From Caulobacter endophyticus (GTDB taxonomy: Bacteria > Pseudomonadota > Alphaproteobacteria > Caulobacterales > Caulobacteraceae): a stretch of DNA of 64,000 nt. The translations under genes were made by a program, and so were the position numbers. How positions within the stretch are numbered: the stretch's first letter is position 1; every line of letters starts with the position of its first letter. This document shows positions 42,199 through 50,550 of this stretch, in pieces. The stretch is taken from positions 124,001 through 188,000 of the forward strand of contig NZ_QDKQ01000052.1 in the NCBI RefSeq assembly GCF_003116815.1, given 5' to 3'. The notes beneath the pieces are model-generated. The model saw nothing but the letters and a program-made list of their open reading frames with translations, made no database searches and was not told the origin of the DNA.

Positions 42199-44211
42199 TC
42201 AAATAACAGGCGCGGCCGGGTAGGCGGCCAGAACAGGGCCGAGCGCCGCCTTCAGCGGGTCCAGCCACGGCTCATAGTTGCGCCACTGGTCGACCCCGTC
42301 GCGGAAAATCGGCTGGCGCACCTGCTCGGAGCTCGCGGTGCGCACGGCGCGGTCGTTCTGGTGGAAATCCAGGCACGCCGCCTCGAACGGCAGGCCGCAA
42401 TGATCCAGCAACCGGCGGATCTGGCCTTCCGGATCCTCGACCATCTCCTCGTAGATCACCCGGTGCACGCGCCCCGGCAGCACGGCGTCGAAATGGGCCA
42501 TCAGGTCCACGTAGTCGGCGTAGTAGCGCCCGATGTCCTGAAGGCCGTAGCTGAAGGTCTGGCCGCGCGCGAAGTGCTGCTTGAAGCCCGAGAAGCAGCA
42601 GCCCAGCGGATGGCGCCGCGCGTCGATGATCCTGGCGTTGGGCAGCATCAGATGGATCAGCCCGGCGTGGGCGAAGTTGTTGGGCATCTTGTCGATGAAG
42701 AACGGTCGGTCGGTCTTGCGCTGCACCCGCGTGCGCTCGAGGTACTCCTCGCCCAGTGCTCGCAGGACGTCGGCGTCCAGCCCGGCCAGCGCTTCGGGAT
42801 AGAGCCCCTCCCCGCGCCGCCCGCCCAGCCGCTTGGCGATGGCGATGACGTCGGGCAGCTCCATCGTCCCCTCGACCTGCGAGTGGCTGGCCAGGATCTG
42901 CTCGATCAGGGTCGAGCCCGAACGCGGCAGGCCGACAACGAAGATCGGATCGGGCGCCGCCGCGCCCCACCCCTTGCGCTCGGCGAAGAAGGCGGGCGTG
43001 AACAAGGCCTTGCTGCGGGTCGCGTGGGCCGTGGTCTCGTCGGCGTCATAGCGGATCTGCGCCCGACGCAGCGCCGCGCCCCTGGCGTAGTGCTCGAATG
43101 AGGCCTCGTACGCCCCGGCGTCCTCCAGCGCCTTGCCCAGTGCGTAGTGCAGGTGCAGGCGGTCCTCGTCGGCCGCCTCCTCGCCCGCCAACTGGCCCTC
43201 CATCACCGCGAAATCGTCGTCCGAGAACCGCAGGGTCTTGAGGTTGGCGAGACTCCACCAGGCTTCGCCCAGCATCGGCGCCTGCTCGACCGCCTTGCGA
43301 TAAGCGGCCTCGCACTCGGCCCGGCGGCCCAGAGTCTTGAGCGCATGGCCATAGCTCATCCAGCCCTTGGGCTGGTGCGGATGGCGCGCCAGCACGTCGC
43401 GATAGATCGCCGTCGCCGCCTCGTACTCGCCGATCCGCACCAGGGCGGCGGCGCGCAGGTTGGCGTAGGCCGGATGGCGCGGATCGGCCGCCTGCAGCAG
43501 GTCAAGCTGCTCCAGCGCCTCCAGCGTCTTGTTCTGACGATAGAGCAAGGTCGCCAGGTTGTGCCGCGCGGCCGTGAAGCCGGGCGCGAAGGCCAGGGTT
43601 TGGGTCAGGATCCGCTCGGCGTCCTCGTAGCGGCCCAGGCGCGCGGCCACCTCGGCCAGCATCCTTAAGGCCGCCGGCTCGTCGGGCTGCGTCTTCAGAT
43701 AGGCCCGCAGGCCGTGCTCGGCTTCGGGCAGCCTGCCCTCGACCAGGGCCGAGGCCGCTGCGATCAGCGCCGGCTCGCGCACCGAGGCCCGCACCTGCCT
43801 GTCGCCAGCCGCCTGGGCCCCGACCATGTCGCCCAGCACCGTCAGCCCGACCGACAGCGCCCGCCAGGCCTCGCCGAGATTCGGGTCCAAAGCCGTCGCC
43901 CGCCGCAGCGCCGCCACGGCCTCCTGGGTGCGCCCAAGGTCCAGCAGTACGAGACCGTGCTCCAGCTGTACGTCCGGCGCATTGGGCAGAGCCCGCGACA
44001 GGGGATCGATCACCGGCAGGGCGGCGGCCGCATCGCCCGACAGCCGCAGCGCGGCGGCCAGGATCATGGTCGCGCCGGGATGCCGCGGAACGGCTTCGAG
44101 AATGGCCAGGGCCTGCTCGCGCGCCAGATCCGGATCGCGCGACAGCAGCCGCATCGCATGCCCCAGCGCGTCGGCCAGACTGCCCGTCGGCTCCGAAACC
44201 TGCCCCTGCAT
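42199..44211 (-). CDS. TPR-repeat sulfotransferase
   Basis: A 670-residue protein with an N-terminal array of about eight TPR repeats (residues 1 to about 385) and a C-terminal sulfotransferase domain. The PAPS-binding loop is GLPRSGSTL at residues 427-435, and the later PLGCCFSGFKQHF and RVHRVIYEEMVEDPEGQI segments belong to the same domain. Such proteins lie next to TonB receptors in many Caulobacter and sphingomonad genomes, as here (128 bases from the receptor start). The acceptor is unknown. No signal peptide is seen, so it acts in the cytoplasm. Confidence 0.88.
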   Translation of the reverse strand: MQGQVSEPTGSLADALGHAMRLLSRDPDLAREQALAILEAVPRHPGATMILAAALRLSGDAAAALPVIDPLSRALPNAPDVQLEHGLVLLDLGRTQEAVAALRRATALDPNLGEAWRALSVGLTVLGDMVGAQAAGDRQVRASVREPALIAAASALVEGRLPEAEHGLRAYLKTQPDEPAALRMLAEVAARLGRYEDAERILTQTLAFAPGFTAARHNLATLLYRQNKTLEALEQLDLLQAADPRHPAYANLRAAALVRIGEYEAATAIYRDVLARHPHQPKGWMSYGHALKTLGRRAECEAAYRKAVEQAPMLGEAWWSLANLKTLRFSDDDFAVMEGQLAGEEAADEDRLHLHYALGKALEDAGAYEASFEHYARGAALRRAQIRYDADETTAHATRSKALFTPAFFAERKGWGAAAPDPIFVVGLPRSGSTLIEQILASHSQVEGTMELPDVIAIAKRLGGRRGEGLYPEALAGLDADVLRALGEEYLERTRVQRKTDRPFFIDKMPNNFAHAGLIHLMLPNARIIDARRHPLGCCFSGFKQHFARGQTFSYGLQDIGRYYADYVDLMAHFDAVLPGRVHRVIYEEMVEDPEGQIRRLLDHCGLPFEAACLDFHQNDRAVRTASSEQVRQPIFRDGVDQWRNYEPWLDPLKAALGPVLAAYPAAPVI

Positions 44212-44459
44212 CTCACCCCGCGACGCTCGTTACGCCGGGCATCGGAGAACGGCGGTGGGCGGGTGTCAATCGGGCTGGCGCTCCCACTCGGCAAGGATGC
44301 GCAGCATGCCGATAAAAGCCGCCTCCCTCGCCCTCGTGGCGAGGGCCCATGTCGGACACGGCTCAGACGTCGCCGAACATGAAAGGTTTGGGCGGCGGAA
44401 CGATGGATCCCGGGGCACAAGGCCCAGAAGGGCGGACAAGGATTACACCCCCCGCCCCC
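44212..44459. other. Gene-free region upstream of the TPR-sulfotransferase
   Basis: No reading frame with coding character was found in this 248-base gap between the sulfotransferase start and the hypothetical gene at 44460. The only structure seen is a small hairpin, CCCTCGCC (44325-44332) and GGCGAGGG (44338-44345), with a 5-base loop. Confidence 0.5.
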
Positions 44460-44789
44460 TCAGCCCCCGGCCTCGTCGACGGCGATGATCACCGGCTTGC
44501 CGCGCGACCAGGGCTCCCAGCCGGCCGCCACGGCCGAGGCGATGGCGGTCGCCACCAGCTTCCTGGGCACCTGCTCGGTCTTCAGTTGCGGTGCGCCGTA
44601 GCGGGGCTGCTCGCCGGGCGGAAACTCGATCACGACCTCGCGCTTGCCCTCCTTGTGGTGGACGGCGATGGCCATGCCGTGCCGCTCCGTCGGGTCCTTC
44701 GACCAGTGCGGCGTACGTTGCAACCGCCAGACATAGGTCTCGCCGTCGACTTCGATCTCGAATTCCGGGTTCAGCTTGGTTCGCGCCAT
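44460..44789 (-). CDS. Conserved hypothetical protein
   Basis: A 109-residue protein with no signal or membrane segment. It begins ARTKLNPEFEIEVDGETYVWRLQR and has a beta-rich N-terminal half, then a helix (VPRKLVATAIASAVAAGWEPWSRGKP). Trp and Arg content is high. I do not recognise the family. It is divergent from the ArsR/SdpI pair, 78 bases away. Coding use is normal for the window. Confidence 0.65.
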   Translation of the reverse strand: MARTKLNPEFEIEVDGETYVWRLQRTPHWSKDPTERHGMAIAVHHKEGKREVVIEFPPGEQPRYGAPQLKTEQVPRKLVATAIASAVAAGWEPWSRGKPVIIAVDEAGG

Positions 44790-44847
44790 GAGGGGGTGTT
44801 AGCGCGGCGCACGGGTGGAAGCCAACCACCGCTTGACTCATTTCGAC

Positions 44848-44859
44848 GATTAGCTAATC
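44848..44859. promoter_or_regulatory. Palindromic operator of the ArsR-type regulator
   Basis: GATTAGCTAATC is a perfect 12-base palindrome 8 bases upstream of the ArsR start codon. A dimeric winged-helix repressor bound here would block its own gene, as expected of SdpR-type autorepressors. Confidence 0.6.
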
Positions 44860-44867
44860 ATCTCATC

Positions 44868-45164
44868 ATGAGCCAGGTGTTTAAGGCCCTTTCCGATCCC
44901 ACGCGCCGCCGCGTGCTGCAGCTCCTTCGCCAGGGGCCGCTCAGCGCCGGCGAGATCAGCGATCAGTTCGACGTCTCCAAGCCGACCATGTCGGCGCACT
45001 TCGCGGTGCTGAGGGAGGCCGACCTGGTTCACGCTGAGAAGGCCGGCAAGTCGGTGATCTACCACCTGAAGCTCTCGGTGCTCGAAGAAGCGCTGCTGGG
45101 CTTCGTCCACTCGTTCGGCGTCGGCGGGCAAGCCTCGACGTCCAAGCAGGAGGTTACGGAATGA
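44868..45164 (+). CDS. ArsR family autorepressor (SdpR-like)
   Basis: A 98-residue winged-helix repressor. The helix-turn-helix is LSAGEISDQFDVSKPTMSAHFAVLREADLV in parts, preceded by FKALSDPTRRRVLQLL. No metal-binding cysteine motif is visible. The length and the paired membrane gene resemble the SdpR-SdpI immunity/signalling pair of Bacillus, where SdpI is a membrane receptor that sequesters SdpR. The next gene overlaps its stop by 4 bases. Confidence 0.87.
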   Translation: MSQVFKALSDPTRRRVLQLLRQGPLSAGEISDQFDVSKPTMSAHFAVLREADLVHAEKAGKSVIYHLKLSVLEEALLGFVHSFGVGGQASTSKQEVTE

Positions 45165-45535
45165 AGAAGGAAGTGATCGCCGATCTGGCCTGGGGCCTCG
45201 GCATCGTCGTCCTGGCGCTGGCCGCCAGCCTCGCCCGCAAGCTGGGCTACATCGACACCGACACCGTCAACCGGCTGGTCATGGGCGCCATCGGCCTGAT
45301 GGTCGCCTGGTTCGGCAACCGGATGCCCAAGCGCTTCGTGCCCAGCGACTGGGGCCGCCGCGTCAACCGGGTGGGCGGCTGGTCGCTGGCCCTGAGCGGC
45401 CTCGTCTATGCCGGTCTCTGGGCGTTCGCTTCGCCCCGGGTCGCGGTGATCGGCGGCAGCGGCGCGATCCTCGCGGGGCTGGCGGTGACGATCGGCTACT
45501 GCCTGTCGGTGCGCGCCCGCACCAGGGCGCTCTAG
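45161..45535 (+). CDS. Small SdpI-like membrane protein
   Basis: A 124-residue membrane protein with four hydrophobic segments, the third starting at GGWSLALSGLVYAGLWAF. The middle loop carries AWFGNRMPKRFVPS, which recalls SdpI family sequences. It overlaps the ArsR stop by 4 bases. With SdpI, the membrane protein binds the repressor when a toxin is present; whether this one does so is not shown by the sequence. Membership of the SdpI family is likely but not certain. Confidence 0.6.
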   Translation: MKKEVIADLAWGLGIVVLALAASLARKLGYIDTDTVNRLVMGAIGLMVAWFGNRMPKRFVPSDWGRRVNRVGGWSLALSGLVYAGLWAFASPRVAVIGGSGAILAGLAVTIGYCLSVRARTRAL

Positions 45536-46822
45536 CTAAAGCCGGTCGCGCAGGGCGTACCAGGACAGCCCCGCCACCGTCAGCGGCCAGCGCAGCAGCC
45601 GGCCGCCCGGGAACGGCGGGGTCGGCAGGCGCGACAGCAGCTCCACCCCGCCCGTGTCGCCCAGGGCTGCGTCGGCTAGGAGCTTGCCGAACCACGGCGC
45701 CAGCATCACCCCCTGCCCCGAATAGCCGGCCGCCGTCCGCACCCCCGGCGCCAGTTCGCGAACATAGGGCGAGCGGTGCACGGTGATCCCCAGGGTCCCG
45801 CCCCAGGCGTGGGTCACCTTCACGTCGGCCAGGTCGGGATAGACCTTCAGCATGTGTCGGCGCACGAAACCGGGCAGATCCGCTGGGAAACCCGGCCGGT
45901 AGTTCTCGCCGCCGCCGAACAGCAGCCGGCCGTCCGGGCTCTTGCGGAAGTAGTTCACCACGAAGCGGCTGTCGGCCACGGCGGCGTTCGAGCGAATGAT
46001 CGTCTCCGCCCGCTCGCCCAGGGGTTCGGTGGCCAGCACGAAGTTGTTGATCGGCATCACCCGGGCGCGGGCCTGCCCGCCGGCCAGTTCGTCCAGATAG
46101 CCGTCGCCGGTCAGGATCAGCTGGTCGCAAATCACCCGGCCGGCGGCCGTCTCGACCACGATGCGGCCGCCCTCGCGCCGCCACTCCCGAGCCCGACTGC
46201 GCTCATGGACCACCGCGCCCTTCGAGAGCGCCGCCCGCGCCAGCCCGTGGGCCAGGTTCAGCGGATGCAGGTGGCCGCCGCCGTTGTCGCGCACCCCGCC
46301 ATGATAGACCCCCGTGCCCAGTTCCTCGCTCAGGGCGTCTTCCTCGATCGGCTCCAGTTCGTGATAGCCGTAGCGAGCGGCCATGAACGCGATGTGGTCG
46401 AGATCCTCGCCCTCGCCTCCCGGCTTGTGGCGGGCGTGGATCATGCCCGGGGTGAAGTCGCAGGCGATGGCGTGCTCGGCGATCACCGCCGACAAGTGCG
46501 AGCGGGCGTCCAGCGACATCTTCCATAGCGCCATGGCGTCGTCGCGGCCGACGGCCTTCTCCAGCCAGGCCTGGTCGTTGCGCTGGCCCATGTGCACTTG
46601 GCCGCCGTTGCGCCCCGAAGCGCCCGAGCCGACCTGGGCTGCCTCCAGCACCACGACCGACACGCCGCGCGAGGCCAGCTCCAGCGCCGCGCCCAGGCCG
46701 GTGTAGCCGGCGCCCACCACGCAGACGTCGGTCGTCACCTCGCCGTCCAGGGCGGGCAGCGGGCCGAACGGCGTCGCGGTGGCTGCGTACCAGGAGGTGG
46801 CGGGGTGGCCGGTGTTGCTCAT
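45536..46822 (-). CDS. puuB: Gamma-glutamylputrescine oxidase (PuuB-like)
   Basis: A 428-residue FAD-dependent DAO-family oxidase. The FAD motif GAGYTGLGAA is near the N-terminus, with GSGASGRNGGQVHMGQRNDQAWLE in parts, the typical start of PuuB-like proteins. The start at 46822 is chosen because GGGAAGGGAG lies directly before the ATG; that sequence is the end of a family A repeat. The gene follows the gamma-glutamylputrescine synthetase gene, so it oxidises gamma-glutamylputrescine to the aldehyde with H2O2. The assignment relies on both family and neighbours. Confidence 0.87.
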   Translation of the reverse strand: MSNTGHPATSWYAATATPFGPLPALDGEVTTDVCVVGAGYTGLGAALELASRGVSVVVLEAAQVGSGASGRNGGQVHMGQRNDQAWLEKAVGRDDAMALWKMSLDARSHLSAVIAEHAIACDFTPGMIHARHKPGGEGEDLDHIAFMAARYGYHELEPIEEDALSEELGTGVYHGGVRDNGGGHLHPLNLAHGLARAALSKGAVVHERSRAREWRREGGRIVVETAAGRVICDQLILTGDGYLDELAGGQARARVMPINNFVLATEPLGERAETIIRSNAAVADSRFVVNYFRKSPDGRLLFGGGENYRPGFPADLPGFVRRHMLKVYPDLADVKVTHAWGGTLGITVHRSPYVRELAPGVRTAAGYSGQGVMLAPWFGKLLADAALGDTGGVELLSRLPTPPFPGGRLLRWPLTVAGLSWYALRDRL

Positions 46823-46823
46823 C

Positions 46824-46849
46824 TCCCTTCCCTCTTGATGGGGGGAGGG
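46824..46849. repeat. Family A half-element supplying the puuB ribosome-binding site
   Basis: A hairpin CTCCCTTCCC-TCTTGAT-GGGGGGAGGG type sequence between puuA and puuB. Read on the minus strand its end is GGGAAGGGAG directly before the puuB ATG. Confidence 0.7.
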
Positions 46850-46859
46850 CTGCATGGCC

Positions 46860-48260
46860 CTAAACATTCAGCAGCAGGAACTCCCGCTCCCACGGACTGA
46901 TGGTGCGCATGAAGGTCTCGTACTCGGCCTGCTTGACCCGGGCGTAGGCGGTGCAGAAGGTGCCGCCCAGGATGTCTGACAGCGCCTTGGCCTCCTCGAA
47001 CAGGGTCACCGACTCCAGCAGGCTGCGCGGCAGCTCGATGCCCCTGGCGCTGGCGTCGATCTCCACCGGCGCGGTGGGCGCCAGGTTCTGGGTCATGCCC
47101 AGATAGCCGCAGGCCAGCACGGCGGCGATGGCCAGGTACGGGTTGGCGTCCGAAGACGGGATGCGGTTCTCTACGCGGCGGTTGGCCGGATCCGATGGCG
47201 GCACGCGCAGGCCGCAGGTGCGGTTGTCGTAGCCCCACTGGGTGTTGACCGGCGCGCCGCTGTCGCGGGCGATGCGGCGATAGCTGTTCACGTAGGGCGC
47301 GAGGATGGCCATGATCGCCGGCAGGTAGCGCTGCTGCCCCGCGATGAAGGCGTAGAAGGACGGCGTCGCCTCGCCGGTCTTGGGATCCGAGAACAGGTTG
47401 TCGCCGTCCTCGGTCAGGATCGACTGGTGCACGTGCATGGCGCTGCCCGGCTCGCCGGCCATCGGCTTGGCCATGAAGGTGGCGTAGATGTCGTGCTCCA
47501 TCGCCGCCTCGCGGATGGTGCGCTTCATCATGAACACCTGGTCGGCCAGCTCCAGCGGCGTGCCGTGGCGCAGGTTGATCTCCATCTGCGCCACCCCGCT
47601 CTCGTGGATCAGGGTGTCGATCTCCAGGCCCTGGCGCTCGGAATATTCGTACATGTCCTCGAACAAGGCGTCGAACTCGTTGACCGCGCTGATCGAATAG
47701 CCCTGGCGGCCGCTCTCGGGACGCCCCGATCGGCCCACTGGCGGCTTCAGCGGGTAGTCCCAGTCGATGTTCTTCTCGACGAGATAGAACTCGATCTCTG
47801 GGGCCACGATCGGGCTCCAGCCCTTTTCGCGATAGAGCGACAGCACCCGGCGCAGCACCTGGCGGGGGCTCTCCTCCACCGGCCGTCCGTCCGGGTGGAA
47901 GGCGTCGTGGATCACCTGGGCCGTCGGATCCTGCGCCCAAGGCACGGCGGCCAGGGTGGCGAAGTCGGGGGTCAGGAAGATGTCGGTGTCGGACTGCACC
48001 GCGTTCACCGCCCCCTCGAACTGCGGGAAGTCGCCGGTGATGGTCTGGTAGAACACCGCCAGCGGCAGGTTCATCGACGGGGTCCCCAGGAACTTGCGCA
48101 CCGGCATGATCTTGCCGCGCGCAACGCCGGCGAGATCCGGCACGACGCACTCGATCTCCTCGATGTTCTGGCTGCGGAACCAGGCCTGGGCCTCGTCCAG
48201 CGTCTTGACCCCCCGGGTGATCTTCGGACCGTCGTGGTTCTTCTTGTGCTTGGGCTTCAT
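46860..48260 (-). CDS. puuA: Gamma-glutamylputrescine synthetase (PuuA-like)
   Basis: A 466-residue glutamine synthetase-fold ligase that joins glutamate to putrescine with ATP. The start at 48260 (MKPKHKKNHDG) has GAGGAG 10 bases upstream. The catalytic domain begins after about residue 115 and shows EIEFYLVE, HESGVAQMEINLRHG, MHVHQSI, NSYRRIARDSGAPVNTQWGYDNRTCG and RVENRIPSSDANPYLA in order, the usual GS motifs. The position upstream of puuB supports the gamma-glutamylated pathway. A second copy lies at 54965-56344. Confidence 0.9.
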   Translation of the reverse strand: MKPKHKKNHDGPKITRGVKTLDEAQAWFRSQNIEEIECVVPDLAGVARGKIMPVRKFLGTPSMNLPLAVFYQTITGDFPQFEGAVNAVQSDTDIFLTPDFATLAAVPWAQDPTAQVIHDAFHPDGRPVEESPRQVLRRVLSLYREKGWSPIVAPEIEFYLVEKNIDWDYPLKPPVGRSGRPESGRQGYSISAVNEFDALFEDMYEYSERQGLEIDTLIHESGVAQMEINLRHGTPLELADQVFMMKRTIREAAMEHDIYATFMAKPMAGEPGSAMHVHQSILTEDGDNLFSDPKTGEATPSFYAFIAGQQRYLPAIMAILAPYVNSYRRIARDSGAPVNTQWGYDNRTCGLRVPPSDPANRRVENRIPSSDANPYLAIAAVLACGYLGMTQNLAPTAPVEIDASARGIELPRSLLESVTLFEEAKALSDILGGTFCTAYARVKQAEYETFMRTISPWEREFLLLNV

Positions 48261-48292
48261 GAGGGCGCTCCTCGCGCTTGCTGAAGTTTGGG

Positions 48293-48703
48293 CTAGTGGA
48301 ACGGGTTGATGATGCGGACGCCCTCGACGACCTGGCCGTGCGAGAGATCCTCGGTGAAAAGTTCGGTGCAGCCGGCGGCGCGGGCCGCGGCGATAACGGC
48401 GCTGTCCCAATAGGAAAAGCCGTAGCGCGCCTTGATCTCCAGGGCCGAGAGCAACACGGCCAGGGTATTGTCCTGCACCTTGAAGCGGGTCCAGGCTTCA
48501 ACCAGCCCCTGCGCTTGATCATGTGTTATGCGGCTCGAGCGGGAAGCCCGTGTGGCCTGCACGTAAAACTCCTGCAGCACCTGCACGGACAGTGTCCCGT
48601 CCTGCCGGTCCAGCAGTTGGAGCGCCCGCTCGCGCTTGGCGGCCTCATGCGCGAGCGGACTGACTGCATAGAGCAGGATGTTCGTGTCGAAAAAGACCGG
48701 CAT
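48293..48703 (-). CDS. vapC: VapC-type PIN domain ribonuclease toxin
   Basis: A 136-residue PIN nuclease. The acidic active-site residues are Asp6 (FFDTN), Glu45 (LQEFY), Asp100 (YWDSAV) and Asp119 (FTEDLS), all in place. It starts inside the stop of vapB (ATGA), so it is coupled to the antitoxin. VapC toxins cut tRNA or rRNA. Its location between puuA and the aminotransferase gene suggests insertion into an existing operon; it shares its strand. Confidence 0.9.
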   Translation of the reverse strand: MPVFFDTNILLYAVSPLAHEAAKRERALQLLDRQDGTLSVQVLQEFYVQATRASRSSRITHDQAQGLVEAWTRFKVQDNTLAVLLSALEIKARYGFSYWDSAVIAAARAAGCTELFTEDLSHGQVVEGVRIINPFH

Positions 48704-48939
48704 CAGAACTTGCGATCGTAGAGCTCATCGCGAGGCAGGCGATCGCTGGCGGAGAAATCCTTGATCTGCGCCCGGATCTCCGCCTCGCGCCGCTTCAGCC
48801 GCTCGAACTCGCTCTCGTCCTGAGCCACCTCGACCAGGAACCTGCGCACCATGGCCGATACGGAAGTGTCCTGCTCGGCGGCCTTGATGCGGGCGCGCCG
48901 ATAGGTCTCTTCGTCGATCGAGACTGTGATGTTTTTCAT
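48703..48939 (-). CDS. vapB: VapB-type ribbon-helix-helix antitoxin
   Basis: A 78-residue antitoxin. The N-terminal strand MKNITVSIDEETYRRARIKA is a ribbon-helix-helix DNA-binding element. The C-terminal half (FERLKRREAEIRAQIKDF) is helical and would wrap around the toxin. The stop overlaps the vapC start. Three TCACAG repeats lie directly before its start codon and are candidate autoregulation sites. Confidence 0.88.
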   Translation of the reverse strand: MKNITVSIDEETYRRARIKAAEQDTSVSAMVRRFLVEVAQDESEFERLKRREAEIRAQIKDFSASDRLPRDELYDRKF

Positions 48940-48943
48940 AATC

Positions 48944-48965
48944 TCACAGTATCACAGTTTCACAG
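48944..48965 (-). promoter_or_regulatory. vapB: Three TCACAG repeats, vapBC operator candidate
   Basis: TCACAG occurs at 48944-48949, 48952-48957 and 48960-48965 with an exact 8-base period, starting 4 bases upstream of the vapB start codon. A ribbon-helix-helix protein binding side by side on one face would fit this spacing. Confidence 0.6.
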
Positions 48966-48977
48966 CGATACCGACGT

Positions 48978-50381
48978 TCACTCCTCTTCCTTCGGCTTCA
49001 GCGCCCGCAGCACCGGCTCGGCCTCGTCGAGCGACTTCCTGATGATCCCCACCAGTTCGTCGATCTGGGCCTTGGTGATGATCAGCGGCGGGCAGCAGAC
49101 GATGCTGTCGCGGATGGCGCGCACCATCAGGCCGTTCCTGATGCACAGGTCCCGCACGATCGGCCCGGCCTCGCCCTCCTTGTCGAGAAAGCGATGGTTC
49201 GTGCCCTTCTCGCGCACGATCTCGACCGCGCCGATCAGGCCCAGCGAGCGCACTTCGCCGACCAGCGGATGGTCGTTCAGGCTCGCCAGCGCCTGCGCCA
49301 GATAGGGGCCGGTCTCCTCGCGGGTGCGCTCGACCAGGCCCTCGCGCTCCATGATCTCGATGTTCTTCAGCGCCACGGCCGCCGCGGTCGGATGGCCGGA
49401 ATAGGTGAAGCCGTGGATGAAGTCGCCGCCCTTCTCGCGCAGTTCGGCGACGATGTGGTCGGCCACGCCCACGGCGCTGATCGGCAAGTAGCCGGACGAC
49501 AGGCCCTTGGCCATGGCGATCAGGTCGGGCTTGACGCCGTAGTGCTGGTGGCCGAACCACTGGCCCAACCGCCCGAAGCCGCAGATCACCTCGTCGCAGA
49601 CCAGCAGGATGCCGTACTTGCGGCACAGGGCCTCGACCGCCGGCCAGTAGCCGTCCGGCGGGATGATCACCCCTCCCGCCCCCTGCACCGGCTCGCCGAT
49701 GAAGGCCGCGACATTCTCGGGACCGACCTCCAGGATCTTGTCCTCGATGGCCTGCACCGCCCGGTCGCGGAAGGCGACCGGATCCTCGCCGAAGCCGTCG
49801 CCGAAATGATAGGGCTGCATCACGTGCTCGACCCCGGCGATCGGCAGGTCGCCTTGGCGGTGCATGTGCTTCATGCCGCCCAGCGACACCCCGGCCACGG
49901 TCGAGCCGTGATAGGCGTTCCAGCGACTGATGAAGACGGTGCGGCTGGGCTCGCCTTTAAGCTTCCAGTAGTGGCGCACCAGGCGGAAGACCGTGTCGTT
50001 GGCCTCCGATCCCGACGAATTGTAGAAGACGTGGGAAAGATGCCCGCCCATTTTCTGGGCGATCTTGGCCGCCAGCTGGATCGGCGGCGGCGAGGCCGTC
50101 TTGAAGAAGGTGTTGTAGTACGGCAGCTCCAGCATCTGGTCGTAGGCGGCCTTGGCCAGCTCCTCGCGCCCATAGCCGACATTCACGCACCAAAGCCCGG
50201 CCATGCCGTCGAGGATCTGATGGCCCTCGCCGTCGTGGATATAGACCCCTTCGGCGCGGGTGATGATCCGGCTGCCGCCCTGCTCGGCGATGACCTTGTG
50301 GTCGGCCTGGGCCGGCAGGTGGTGGGCCAGGTCCAGACGCTTGAGCTCGGCGATGTCGTGATTGCGGAGGGGGGCGGTCAT
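48978..50381 (-). CDS. spuC: Putrescine-pyruvate aminotransferase (SpuC-like)
   Basis: A 467-residue class III PLP aminotransferase. It shows DGMAGLWCVNVGYGREELAK, YNSSGSEANDT, RWNAYHGSTVAG, EPVQGAGG, LLVCDEVICGFGR and the lysine segment LIAMAKGLSSGYLP. This is the SpuC/PuuE group that removes an amino group from putrescine or related diamines using pyruvate. The vapBC pair separates it from puuA. It has its own Shine-Dalgarno (AGGAG) before the ATG at 50381. The direct route from putrescine to 4-aminobutanal is possible in parallel with the PuuA route. Confidence 0.88.
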   Translation of the reverse strand: MTAPLRNHDIAELKRLDLAHHLPAQADHKVIAEQGGSRIITRAEGVYIHDGEGHQILDGMAGLWCVNVGYGREELAKAAYDQMLELPYYNTFFKTASPPPIQLAAKIAQKMGGHLSHVFYNSSGSEANDTVFRLVRHYWKLKGEPSRTVFISRWNAYHGSTVAGVSLGGMKHMHRQGDLPIAGVEHVMQPYHFGDGFGEDPVAFRDRAVQAIEDKILEVGPENVAAFIGEPVQGAGGVIIPPDGYWPAVEALCRKYGILLVCDEVICGFGRLGQWFGHQHYGVKPDLIAMAKGLSSGYLPISAVGVADHIVAELREKGGDFIHGFTYSGHPTAAAVALKNIEIMEREGLVERTREETGPYLAQALASLNDHPLVGEVRSLGLIGAVEIVREKGTNHRFLDKEGEAGPIVRDLCIRNGLMVRAIRDSIVCCPPLIITKAQIDELVGIIRKSLDEAEPVLRALKPKEEE

Positions 50382-50412
50382 GTGTGCGAACTCCTGGACG
50401 ATCTTTGTTTTT

Positions 50413-50534
50413 CCCCTTCCCCCTTTGATGAGGGAAGGGTCGGGGGATGGGGGTGAACGCGTGTCAGGTCATGGCGCGGGCCGAACCGCCGCAGTCACCC
50501 CCACCCCTGCCCCTCTCCCATCGAGGGGGAGGGG
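50413..50534. repeat. Family A palindromic repeat, copy 1
   Basis: About 122 bases between spuC (minus strand start at 50381) and the potG stop. Left end at 50413-50455 and right end at 50494-50534 are inverted copies of each other; each is also a hairpin of the CCTTCCCCC-TTTGATGA-GGGAAGGG kind. The centre is not shared with other copies. Confidence 0.8.
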
Positions 50535-50550
50535 AAATGTGCGAGCGGTT

